A model generated the notes under the pieces. It was given only the letters and a program-made list of their open reading frames with translations. It was not told the origin of the DNA and did not search any database. From Morella rubra (lineage: Eukaryota; Streptophyta; Magnoliopsida; Fagales; Myricaceae), in contig CM025854.1 in NCBI GenBank assembly GCA_003952965.2, positions 21,870,111 through 21,934,110 of the forward strand: a stretch of 64,000 nt of DNA, in the 5' to 3' direction. The position numbers were made by a program, and so were the translations under genes. This document shows positions 36,330-47,834 of this stretch, in pieces (the first letter of the stretch is position 1; the number at the start of each line of letters is the position of its first letter).

Positions 36330-39300
36330 ATGCAATTTCAACTACCCAGATGGCGAAACTTCTCCATGATAAAAAATTCTTTGATTTCATCAGCTCCAAC
36401 AGCAACCCATATTGCTTCATTTCATTCCACCCCTACTACATGTCAGAAGTGGAAGGACAAGTGGAACTCTGTGAGTTTTCTCTCTCTCTCTCTCCGCTTC
36501 AAAAGCTTTCTTTTTCCCGTCTGTAATGGTGTTTTGCGCCCATTTAGTGAAAGTTTGTATTTTGTGTGGATATGAACTTGTTCCGCTTGAATCATATTGT
36601 GTTTGCTGGCATGCCTTTTTGCTTTGCATTCGAATTATTCACCCATGTAAGTGAAGCCATTGGCAAAGTAATATTGAATATAAATTTTCTCTTCGAATTA
36701 TAGGATTTTGGATGGGGTTCTTTTGAATTCTTAAAATGCTAAGGTGGTAATTGACTTACGTTTGGAAACAATCATTATGCGGTGACTGGAATGCTCAATT
36801 TCTCGGAGTTCAAGCTACATTTTGGTCTGTTTGGTCTTGTTGGAGTACTGTGCTTATTGGGTTGGTTTTTGTCGTAAGGTAATCTTTATTCGGGATGTTT
36901 CGTTTGCATTTTGGATTTACTAACTCTATTCTTGGAAGCAACCTTTGCCTTGACTTAGCTTAAGAAAGAATACTTCATTGGATGAGGACAGTTTTCTGAT
37001 TAGGAAGAATGGTTCTTCGAATATTCGTTTGCTTAATTACTCTTGGGATTAACAAGGGCGTTTGCTTTGCTTATTATATATGTCTTGGAGTGTGCTGTAT
37101 CCCAGATTGTTGCCTGGATGATAGCGTTTGAGTACAAGAATTCCACTCTATAACAAAATGGGATTATTTGAAGCATCTTTCAACCCTATATGTTTTGTGA
37201 GAGAAGGGCATTAAGCTGTACAGAGTATTCCATGTTTTTGTATTGACATAAGTTGTAGATGTTCGTGCAATGGAATCTGAAAATTTATCTCTGGTAGAGT
37301 TTATGCTTAGAGTCAATTAACTGGTAATGGAACTTCCTCTTACATGTGTTTTGGGAGAGGTAGAGACACAGAGAGAGAGGAGATTGGAGCTTCGGTTGAG
37401 TTCCAGAGGCTTTCTATTCAATGTTTTGTGGTCATCATTTGGGTTAGGCATGGAAGGAAAGGATGAATAAATCCTTTTGAAAAAGAAGATTAGTTCAAGA
37501 TTGATATATTAATCCATTTGATTTTTTTTTTCTAGTTCAAGATTGGATTTCAATCACTAGTAGTATTATTATCTTGTTTGTGCTTTATTCTCTTTCTTTA
37601 ATCTCCAGATCCTGTGCATTTTCTTATGCAAGACAAGACTTATTGTGTTTCTCTGTGCACATGCTACATGCCTATGTGTTAAACCCTTGCTCAGCTGCTC
37701 TAATGCAAAGTTGCTTTTTTTTTTGAAAAGTTGCTTTTCATTAGTTGGGATCTAGCCCTTTGATTGGATATTGGAAAGCTTGAAGGAAAGAAAAGACTAG
37801 TGAAAATTTATTTAAGTAAAAACCACATATCTTGGCCCTCCTTGGAATCCAGAAGGAGTCAAGGAGTGTGGTGGCATCATATGGATATTTTGTGCACTTT
37901 AGGAGGCAAAATTATGAATAAATATAATGGTTTCCCCCCTACGTGAAGCTGTCTTAGACCTATGGGACACAAGCAGAGTCATACTTTGCAATGTGTGGAT
38001 TACTAAAGTTTTTCTGCTATCAGCTGTTATTAATTGATTGATGGTGAATGCATATGTCTTCACACACGTACACTGAGACTTGCAAGTCCACACTCTACAA
38101 ACATGCATACAGACATGTACGCCAACATCTAAGCTAGTAATTATTTTATTTTTTCATTACAATGTTTAAGTATGTTTGACACCTTGAATTGATTTTTCAG
38201 GATATAGGACAAGGTCAGGAACCAACTAAGGTATGCAACTCAGTATTTAGTAAATTGACTTTTACCTGCTGAAGAATGCAGGGTAGAACAGCAGAAATCG
38301 GAATTGCACAGTAGCCATTGATCTATATGTATAGTTTATGTGCATTTTTTTTTCTTTTTTTTTTGGCTTTTTAGTTTTTTTTTTCTTCGAGGAAAGTCAT
38401 TGTATGACAGATTTCTTGCACACGGGCGTTCACTCCCATACCGGTGTGCGAGTTGTGTCTACCTATCAAAGAAGAGTTGCTTGTGTATCTATATCTGTGG
38501 GTGAGATAAAGATCAATGCAAGTTACTGTTAGTTTTTCATTCTGCAGAATGTAGTATTTAGATCTTCTTTGACATTATGAAGTAGGAAAAGGGGTGTTGA
38601 CATTTAGGCTGATTTAGGACAGCAGCAGAGGAACGTCTGTCTTGCTTAATTTAGGTACATCACTGGGAAAAGATTGTGCCTTGAGTTGCAAAAGATGGCA
38701 TAAGGAGATAGTGGAGCATTATCAACTTGGGTAGAAAGGATTGAATTGTGTTAGGGTTTTAAGGGGATGAAAATATAAAGCTTGGTTGCAGGATTTCTGG
38801 ACAACAACTGTTTGTTGGATATAAGAAGGGATTAGTGTTTTGCGGTGGCAAAGGTAGGTAAAAGTTACCGTGTTAGTGTTTAACAGAGAAGGAAACAATT
38901 TTGGTTTGGAGGTAAAGCAAGGGAGAAAACTGAAGCTTTGGGCTGCTGTTCTAGGCTGATAACAGTAACCCGAGGAAATTTTTTTTTACTTTAGGGTTGT
39001 TTGGTTGCTAATTAACTAAAGAATGAGTCAGTATTTTAGAGGACGAAATCGAAGAATCGTAGGTCTGGAGTCTGCTCAAAAATTGATGGAAACATAAAGT
39101 AATAGGAAGAAGAGGAATTTTTTCCAGGCCTCATGCATTGAGATCGTAAGAGCCATACTCCGCATTTCCCCAGCATCAGCGAACTTCAAAAAAGTGTGAG
39201 AAATTTCACCTAACATGCTCTCTCAATTTATGTGTTCATATGCATGCTTGGACATCCATGGATCCTCAGATTGTGTTTTTGTTGGTTTTGGATTGTGCTT

Positions 39301-42300
39301 CCTTGGTTGATTTTTTTTGTTTTTGTTTCTTTTAATTTTTAATTTTTTGGCACTTCAATAGTTCTAACAAAGTGATGGAGATCACTTAAGGTCACACTAT
39401 GATATATACTCACATTTTAATACTCTTAATGCTAGACTTCCTATGTAACCTCGATGCAATTTTTCCCTTCTCCCTTCCTTTGGTTTTATATTTTTTATTA
39501 CTTTTTGAATCCAAGGTTTTACCTTACATTTCTTCAATTCAGAATTACATCAGATATGCAGTACGTCAGAAGCGTGCTGATGCAAAGAGAGCTCTAAAAG
39601 ACCTCCTTCACAAAAGTGGGTCCTCAAAATTTCGGGTACACTTTTTTACATTTCTCTTTTGTTGAAAAACCTTGCCAATGGCATGTATTGCCATAGAAAA
39701 CAAATAATCCAAAAGCAGAAATTGAATCTTGATTGTATAAATATGGTTGTATATGAGTTTTAGATGTTGATACTAATAGATGCAGAAATTACATTTAAAA
39801 AGTGTCTTCAGTAAGGTCATTGCTTCTTCGATTTTGGTAATTAGTGTTTTGTGTTTCTGTTATCACCCAATTTTCTTCTTGGTAGTTGGTGGCAGCATAG
39901 ATAATTATCATGGTGCACTGGTTTACTAGGGGAACAAGATGAATTGTTGATGTAATGAACCATTCTTCATGGAAGTGATATAGGAAATAGTAAAAAGGCA
40001 AGGCTGTTCAAAACAAGCCATGAATTTAATCTTTCTCAACAAGAAGCAAAAGTGTTCGAACTCTCTCGGACTTCATCAAAATTGTCGTTCTTTTTCAATG
40101 TGTATTGGAGACTTGATGGAGCACAGGTTAATCCATTGTTTGCATCAAGCCATGGGAGAAGCTAGATATCATCCGCAAGTGCTTTTAGGAATTTCGCATT
40201 TCTAGAAAACCGTATAGTGGTCCTGCCATCAATTGGGATGCTAATGCAACTTATTTCTATTGCCTCTGTCTCATGGTATTTAAAGGATAATGAAGCCATT
40301 TGACTTCCCATTGCTTTCTAGGCAAACCTGCTGGCTGTCTGCCCAAACAAATCTCTTGAAGTTGTGCAACCCAAATAAAAATGTTTGGTCTTCAGTAGCT
40401 AAATAATGCCTTCCATTATACTTCAGTGCCAGAAGCTTTGCCTACAAGCTCTTACTAATCTTTTTCTTGTTGTGTTTCATGTATATCTTGTCAAAAAAAT
40501 TGGGGGATTGGCACATGCTTTGCTTTGCAATTTCACCTAGGATGAAGAGAGGATGTTGAGAGTCCAAATGGGAACACAATGGAATCCAAAGCAGGAGGGT
40601 CATTCATATAGCTCTGATAAGAAAGGTCAACCAAAGTTTTCTGCTCGCCATGCAGACAAAATTCACCATGAGAAACGAAAACGTGAGCTTTTTACTTCTT
40701 TCTTCATTTAATTCCCTTTTTTTTGTTCCCCTGTTGTTCTCTATATAATGTATTTTTTTTCAACTTGCCTATTCTTGAGTTCTTTGTTCTAATTACTTGT
40801 ATTTTCTAGATATCTTTATCTCCATTCTAGACTATGTCTTGAACTTCCCAGTTCAGTACTACTCAAATATGTTTCCATTTCCAAGTAACAGGAATCACCA
40901 TTATGATGAGATCATGATTGAGATTGAAAAGCTTATACTTCATAGTCGGTCCTAATGAGGGTGTGGTTTTGGCAAACAGTTAGGCTACATTTGTTTCTCT
41001 CTAACATGTGGAAAACAAGGAAATGTTTTCAGGAAAACAACTTGGATGATATCTGGTTAGGAAAATTTTTCAACTTTTTAAGAAATTCTTAAAATTTTTG
41101 CTTCCCAAACATCACCTTAGACTCCATTGTCTGCGGAGACCAAAAAATAAAAATGTCTCAAACATATATTTAGGTGTTTGATTGGCGTGGAAATTATTTC
41201 ACACCCTCACCACTTATCACCTCAAAACTGCTGTCAATTGCCACGCTATTCCTGCCCCTACACCATTTTCTTTCTTTCTTCAAAAATTTGAACTTCTTGT
41301 TGCCAGAAACACAAGCCCGACTACCACCACTGAAGTTTGCCACGAGGAAAAAAGAATACAAAGAAAACAGAAGAAAAAAAAAGCGCATTCCTTCAGGTTT
41401 AGGAGTGACAAAAGAATAATCAGAAGAATAGCAAAACTACATTTGTTCTGCCTCCCTGGTAATACAGGATCAGACTGTGCTATCTACCATGTTGGAGGTT
41501 AAAGACCATTGGTGACAATTACAGACAAAAACTGTGGATGAATTAAAACATATATCTTTCATTTTCAAGGGAAGCAGTGTCACATACTTTCCAAACTGCT
41601 TCTCACATTCCAATCATATTCTTAAACCAAAGAACAGGCTCACCTCATAAATTGCGCCCTGATGTCATAATTGTCATTATCAACATTATCTGGGTTTCCA
41701 CTTGGTGCTTCCCATGGATGTCTTATGTTGGAGAAACTGATCCACCACCAGAACTATGCCCACAAAGTAGAGTAGTTGTCGATAGGGTCAGGAGATGGCA
41801 AGCAGTGTAGAGTTGTATAGGCAGAGGCGGGGATGGTTGGATGTTCTTCCTTCGGAATTGTTTCCAGCTGAAGCATACACAACATTAAAGTGATCACTGA
41901 TGTTTTGAGGAATGTAAAGGATATTGTTTTATTCATCCAAAAATTGTGTGGCTATTTAATTGTAAATATTTGATGTAGACGCTCAGGCTGCTTAAGAGAT
42001 TGAAAAAGTTATGGGCTTTTATCCCCATGATATGGTGACAAAACTGATGCTTGCTATTTATGATATTTTCAGGTAAGTTACGACAGAAGTGTTTTTCTGA
42101 GGACTTCGACAAAGATCCTGAGCCAATCTTTAAAGCAACATTTGGAAACAGATGGTATACTTGGTCTTTCAACTGGAGGCAAGAATCTTCTTTCGAAAAG
42201 TCAACATCTGGATTTGAGTGGAGGGAACATTCAAGCTGGAAAGCCAATAGAAAAAGAAGACAGGAAACTCTCGGTGAAAGTGACTCTGATGATGATTCAT

Positions 42301-42895
42301 ATTCTGTAGGATCACGTAGTGATAGAACTATTCTTGGTCTGCCTCCAACAGGCCCTTTAAAGATCGAAGATGTTAAGAATGCGTAAGTTCTGTGCGGCCT
42401 TTATGCACTTTTGACTGTGAACTGGTTATTGAAACAAGGTTACATAGATATACACTTCTCTTTTTTTTAACACATACCTTTTCTAATGTCACTTCCTTAT
42501 TGGTACTGTCCTTGCAGTTTCCGCTTGTCAGCTTTAAAATGGCATCCTGACAAGCATCAGGGCCCTTCACAGGTCAGTTTGTAGGCTCTCCTTATTTAAC
42601 TCCGCCATTCACTGATGGATAGGACTCGCTAAATTTCTTGTGTGGCTGTATAGCTGCTGAACTTTAGCCTTAAAGTAAAAATCGAGGCCCATATCTATAA
42701 GTTCTCAAAGCAGATATCTTTTGAAAATGAGAGGCATTACATGGACGCCTTTTATTTGTGTGTTTCTGAGTCTCGTGATTTGGTTTTGATGTCTTACTAG
42801 AAATCTATTTGTGATTCCAGGTAATGGCTGAAGAGAAATTCAAACTCTGTGCTAGTGCGTATAGGTCGCTGTGCAGTGCCCTGTCCCCAGCCTAG
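36330..42895 (+). CDS. J-domain (DnaJ-like) co-chaperone with C-terminal J domain
   Basis: Seven exons on the plus strand: 36330-36470, 38201-38230, 39543-39635, 40541-40682, 42073-42382, 42518-42572, 42821-42895. All junctions are GT-AG and keep frame; the sum is 846 bases, 281 residues. The J domain is at the C-terminus, from about residue 213: ILGLPPTGPLKIEDVKNAFR, then KWHPDKHQG with the HPD tripeptide needed to stimulate Hsp70 ATPase, then EKFKLCASAYRSL. The HPD lies in the 55-bp exon 6. The N-terminus (MQFQLPRWRNFSMIKN, with many Ser/Thr and basic residues and few acidic ones) looks like a mitochondrial or plastid presequence. The middle is charged and rich in Trp. There is no Gly/Phe or zinc-finger region, so it is a type III (class C) J protein. 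It probably recruits an organellar Hsp70; the client is unknown. Exon 2 is only 30 bp. Confidence 0.85.
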
Positions 42896-43760
42896 TTTGT
42901 AGGTTTCTGATTCAAATGCATTACATTCCCTCACAGCTTAGATCTTCCCGACTCCTGTGGAGCAGCAATAGTGATGTACAATTAACGTTGTTTTATTCTT
43001 ATATTATATGCTTTTCCACGATGCTGGCCGAGCTCCAATTAGCAAAATTCTGTTGGCTGTCATGCTACAGAGCGTGGTGGTTATTCATGCTTATTTTGTT
43101 GATTTACTTTAGTTAATAAAGCAAAAGGGAAAATAGACTGGAAAACAGAGAACTATTTTCTAGCAGACTGAAGCTTCACACTTTTAGAAAAATGAAAGCG
43201 ATCGTCCAATCAGATATTAATTTGCTGAGAAGATTCAGGTAGTATCTATTTCGAGTGCGGGCTAAATCCGGGGCACTTTTTTTTTTTCACTTCAACGCTT
43301 CACTGCAAATCCAACACTACCTACGGGACGGGTATTAGCGCTAATAACGGGCTCGACATTTATTTCCAGTGCTGCCTGTTGTCACGTTGCATGTCCAGCT
43401 CAGACCCTTCACTTTCAAAATTCAAATTTTAAACAGTTCCATTACCTATTTAACTATTCTTTTTGCTGCACGACAAATTTCTTTCCGTCGTCATTGTTCG
43501 TACCGTTTGTTTACTGCGGTGACCAGCTCGAGTGAGCAAGAAAAACGTATGGACTCAGCTTCAATCAACCTGATTAATTCATTCAAACCCTCAGAGAGAC
43601 AGAGAGAGTGCGAGAGAGACGAAATGAAGTGGAAAAAAATATAGCTTTGAAATTGGAATCGAATCTAATCAGAGAGATTTCCTACATCTAGCAACAAGGT
43701 TTCACATATCACAAATAATTAATAGTAGAACCAACCTGCTAAGACACAAATCAAAAACAG
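42896..43760. other. Intergenic, tail-to-tail gene pair
   Basis: 3' flanks of the convergent J-domain gene (plus) and membrane protein gene (minus). Nothing else is supported. Confidence 0.5.
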
Positions 43761-44348
43761 CTAAAAGCAAAGAAGGACAACAGAGGATGAGACCATGAAC
43801 CCATAGATCAAGATCAAGAACCCAAAATGCAGAGCCCAGTTCCTCTTGAACTTTCCAAAGTAACTCTCCGGAGGCTCCTGGTAATGAATCTCCAAGTCAT
43901 CGTCACCAATCCCATCAAACTGTTCGCCCCCACCGGCGCTCATTTTCATCTTCATCTCCCTGAGCTTCTCGGTGGCCAGCCCAAGAGTGAGCTTGTGGCA
44001 GCGCCTCTGGTACTTGAAACCATTAATGCACCTGAGGGTCTGGGCCACGGAGACGTAGAAGATGAGGTGGGAGAGGGAGAGGATGGTGATGGGGATCCAA
44101 CAGTGGCGGCACTGGAGGCGAGGGGACTGGGCCTGGGCAAGGAAGATGAGACCCAAGAAGATGAAGAACAGCTGGAAAAGCTTGTGGAGCTCCTTCTTCT
44201 GGAGGTCTATTGAGCGCTTCTTCTCCAGGGTCTTCTCGAAGTGAAGCTGGATTATTGTGTTTAGGGCTTGGAGGGCTGTCTCATTTGGGATTACCGGGTG
44301 GTGGTGCTGTTGGTGGTTGTTTTGGTGGTACGGTTCGTAGTCTGCCAT
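43761..44348 (-). CDS. Single-exon plant membrane protein of unknown function
   Basis: Single-exon frame on the minus strand. From the ATG at 44348 (MADYEPYHQ) it gives 195 residues. An ATG 18 codons upstream (44402) would also be in frame, but the shorter start gives a more typical plant N-terminus. A His/Gln-rich segment comes first, then the conserved-looking helix ETALQALNTIIQLHFEKTLE and a basic KKRSIDLQKKELHKL stretch. There are three hydrophobic segments: LFQLFFIFLGLIFLAQA, WIPITILSLSHLIFYVSVA and FGFLILIYGFMVSSSVVLLCF at the extreme C-terminus. A CRHC pair lies between the first two. This resembles small plant transmembrane proteins lacking a named domain. I assign no function. Confidence 0.7.
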   Translation of the reverse strand: MADYEPYHQNNHQQHHHPVIPNETALQALNTIIQLHFEKTLEKKRSIDLQKKELHKLFQLFFIFLGLIFLAQAQSPRLQCRHCWIPITILSLSHLIFYVSVAQTLRCINGFKYQRRCHKLTLGLATEKLREMKMKMSAGGGEQFDGIGDDDLEIHYQEPPESYFGKFKRNWALHFGFLILIYGFMVSSSVVLLCF

Positions 44349-44402
44349 TGATGGTAGAGACACAGAACGGTGAGTGAGTGAGTGAGGGATTTCGAGTGAC
44401 AA

Positions 44403-45647
44403 AGGAGTTTGGCTCGAATCTCATTGTATTTCTCCTTCTTTAATCGTCGTCTCATCGAAAGGTGGGAAGGGAAATGATGGGCACTGTTCTAAATCTTTTG
44501 GCATTTTCGCAAGCTGGAATGTAGTCGTTGAGTTCCGCACATCGCTTGATTAAAGGGTAAGATAGAAACAATAATTAAATATTGGACAGAGGAAGACAGA
44601 AACATTAGAAAACATTTTGGACATGTGAATCTCCGAGGCTATAAAACCTAAATTTAGTTAAGATCACCAAAATCATAGCTTAATTTTCAGAGTTAAATTT
44701 AAAACAACTCACGTTTGACTGCACGTGGACTGTGGTAAGAAGTTACAGAATGCGCCTGATGGTTTGCTCCGCGTTCCGAGGGAAGAGAAGCCCATTTATT
44801 TTGGCAACGGTCAAGCTGGGGGAGTGCGTGCGAACATCTTACTCGGAAAGTAGATTGTTGTAATTTTTTGTTTGGATGGTAAGATACAGAAAGTTAAATT
44901 GCGCATTTAGACTTTATTTTAAGACTCATATAAATTTTAAATGAATAGCATTAAATAGAAAATTAAGAAGATGTTCGGTTGGAAAGAATTTTGAGAATAT
45001 TTTGTGTTTTGAGAATTTTTAGGTGATGTTAATTTTATTAGCATGCGTACTGTAGTTGTTTTTAGGTGATGTTAAAAAATATGTTCGATTTTAAATTCTC
45101 AAGATTCAAAAAATCCTGAAAATACTAAAAAACCGAACTTTTTCTTAGTCTTTATTCCAACGTCTCCCGTTAATCATCTGGGTTTATTTGTTTGAGCGAT
45201 CATCTGGGCTTCAAGTCCACATTGGTAGGCCAAGTTTTGGCACTGTACCGATACGATCGTTCTATACGTTATCGTTAATTGCCGTAGAAGCGGTAAAGGA
45301 AAAAAATTGCGTAGGCACTTTAACGTCCAAGCGATTGCTGATTGCCCCGTTTAGAAAAAAAAAAAAAAAACGGATTGCTGATTGCCCCTCTGAAAACCAT
45401 CACATCATTGCCTGCCCACGACCGATATTATCTAGTGTGAAAGAAAATCAAACGAACAAACAAGTGCAGCTTCGACTGTTGCATCGTCGCTGCTTAGTCT
45501 TTATTAGTACAAACAAATACAACTACCCATTTGACTTATAAAAAAAAAAAAATACAACTACCCATTTGCAACTTTCGCACACATTGCAGTGTTAAGTGTT
45601 AAAAGAAAGCTGTATCAAATCACATAATACCCTGCTTATTTAATTTA

Positions 45648-45682
<35 letters not shown>

Positions 45683-45851
45683 CAACAAATGATGAACATA
45701 TTCTACATAAAAGATGCATATCTCCCGTAAGATGCGTTCATATTGTGTCCAATGAATTTCTCAGCGACCACAATCTGAACCAGACAACCAGAGGTAGCCC
45801 CAGCAATGACCCTGACCCACCTCAGCTGTCACAAGTCCCCCGAAAGTCTCC
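44403..45851. other. Intergenic; possible small palindromic element
   Basis: No gene recognised. At about 44965-45145 a GTTCGGTTGG start and an AACCGAAC end enclose AT-rich sequence, possibly a MITE. A (CT)n run of about 14 units lies at 45650-45678, in the 3' flank of the trihelix gene. Confidence 0.4.
45650..45678. repeat. (CT)n microsatellite
   Basis: About 14 CT repeats downstream of the trihelix factor gene. Confidence 0.9.
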
Positions 45852-47834
45852 TCAGGCCTCATTTGCCATTGAACAAGGATCGCTTGCTACAACCTGATAG
45901 CCATCCCCATCTCCATCTTCCCTGTCTCCTTGTATCTGCTGGACATTCTCCCCGTTGTCCCTTCTCAATTCCAGCCTTTGTGTCTGTTCTTGTCCACTCG
46001 GGATATGCATCAAAACCTCCTCAGGCTTCAACTCATGGCCAGAATTCATGGAATTTTCAACCTGCCCGGTCATCCCACGATATAAAGCATCAAGCTGGTG
46101 AAAATAAGGACAGGTCTTTGAGTCCTCAGGCCTTTTCTTATTGCTTTCTTTTACCCTCTTGAAGTATTTGTTTATGTTCTCCCACTTCTCTTTACACCTC
46201 TTCGCACTTCGATCATAACCAAGCTTTTTCATCGCTATTGATATCTCCTCCCATAGAGGCGCTTTAGGCCCATTTTCTTGATACTGATAATCAAGATTAG
46301 TCCTCAGCCTGATCAAAGCGTCAACTTCATCTTTAGGCCATCGAGCTGTACTCTTCAAAACGGAGTTCCCAGAATTGACATTTTCTTGGTTCCCCAAATT
46401 ATTCCCACAATTGTCATCTTCTTGATTGTCCAAAACATTCCTACCATTCTGATTTTCTTGCTTGCCCATGACATCTCCACCACAGCCATTTACTAGCCTC
46501 TCCACTACGTTCTCTGCTGGCACTGAGAACATCATTGCCACCTCAGGCAATTGTACTGCGCTCGCCTGCTCACAAAACTTCTTCAAGAAGGCCAGAACGG
46601 CTGCATCTTTTGCTGCTGCAATTGATCTTTCTTGAACCAAAAGCTCACGCTCTCTCCTAATCCTAGCCAATTCTTGCATCTTCCATGCCTCTTCTCTAGC
46701 CATTCGATCTTGTTCACACTTCTCCATCACCTCAATAAACTTTCTTTGCAAATTCTCTTGCTTCTCTATCACCTCCTTCATTAGTCCCTCAAAGTAAACC
46801 GCTAATTTCTTCTTCTTTCCCGTGCCTTCAAATTCTTTACTCGATGAAGATGTCGTCCGAGTGGAGTTCTCCACAAAATTTACACCGGGGTTTCGGTCAA
46901 TAGAATGGTGGATTGCATTTTGAACAACATTCGTTGGCTCCATCGTCCTTTCCACCATCCCAGTTGCCGCCAAAGAGGCCTGGGCTTTTTCTTGGTCAGG
47001 AGGAGAAGGAAGTTGCGTATGGCTATCTAAAGCTTCTAATTGCTCAAAAAACCGATAAGCTTTGCCTTTGGGTCGGCCTGACCGAACTTCTTTGGTCCTC
47101 TTGTGGTACTTGAAAAGGTTTTCAAACTTCTCCTTGCACTTCTTGGCGCTTCTATAATATCCCAGCTCCGCTAATTTCCTGAACAACATAGTTCCAAAAT
47201 TTGCATTGTTGAACTTCAGTTTTGTCACTAAGCAAAAACTAAACTAACCGCAACTGAAAGAACTAACGGAAAATCAAAAAGGAGTGGTGCATAAAGTGGA
47301 AATGAAAGCAACTTGATGTAAATGGAATTTAAAAACATGATATGTTTCTGAGAATATATGTGAAATTTTCATTTTCTCAGATTCTTTATTTGCGGAAGAT
47401 TTTATACTAGAAGCGAAAATGTAATACCTATCAACAAAGAAACCATGGACTTAGTATTGGAAATACTTGCATAACCAAAGTACTCGAATTTTCCAGGGAA
47501 ACAAACTGGAAACGCAAGCGAGAAAATGGTTTTGTGAAGAAAATACGAGCAAGAGAATACGAAACTCATTGACTGACCTGGAAACCTCTTCCCAGAGAGA
47601 AGCCTTCGTGCCGGAGTCCCTAAATGCATCGTCCATGTCAGACCTTATCTTCAGCAAAGCCAGAGTCTCTTGCCTGGGCCACCGGTTACCTGCCCAGTTC
47701 CGGTCACTCTCTTCGCCTCCCACTCTCTCTTCCTCCCCGGACCCAACCGAAACCGACGCTCCACACTCATCATCCTGCCGGTCGCCGGTGGCACCGGCCC
47801 CAGCATCTTCCGGTAGAGTTGAGTCTTCCAACAT
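45852..47834 (-). CDS. GT-2-like trihelix transcription factor
   Basis: Two exons on the minus strand, 47834-47578 and 47178-45852, joined through AG/GTCAGT and TTCAG sites; 527 residues. It has two trihelix (MYB/SANT-like) DNA-binding domains, the mark of the GT-2 class. The first spans residues 50-140 (NRWPRQETLALLKIRSDMD, then WEEVSRKLAELGYYRSAKKC) and the intron falls inside it. The second spans about 364-455 (ARWPKDEVDALIRLRTNLD, then WEEISIAMKKLGYDRSAKRC). Between them, about 219-284 is a long charged helix with AAAKDAAVLAFLKKF, the conserved central helix of this class. Next is an Asn/Gln-rich repeat (NQENQNGRN, NQEDDNCGN, NQENVNSGN). The acidic N-terminus and Gln-rich C-terminus may be activation regions. 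The family binds GT elements in promoters and acts in the nucleus in growth, stomatal and light responses. The target of this member is not evident. Confidence 0.9.

Noticed and set aside
40980..41130. Possible MITE in an intron of the J-domain gene
   Set aside because: Ends such as GGCTACATTTG and AAACATCACCTT do not form a convincing inverted repeat and no target duplication was found.
41174..41502. Overlapping plus-strand frames of 81-106 codons
   Set aside because: They lie in the intron between exons 4 and 5 of the J-domain gene and have no motif.
43827..44213. 128-codon plus-strand frame
   Set aside because: Antisense of the single-exon membrane protein; the minus-strand frame has clear membrane helices.
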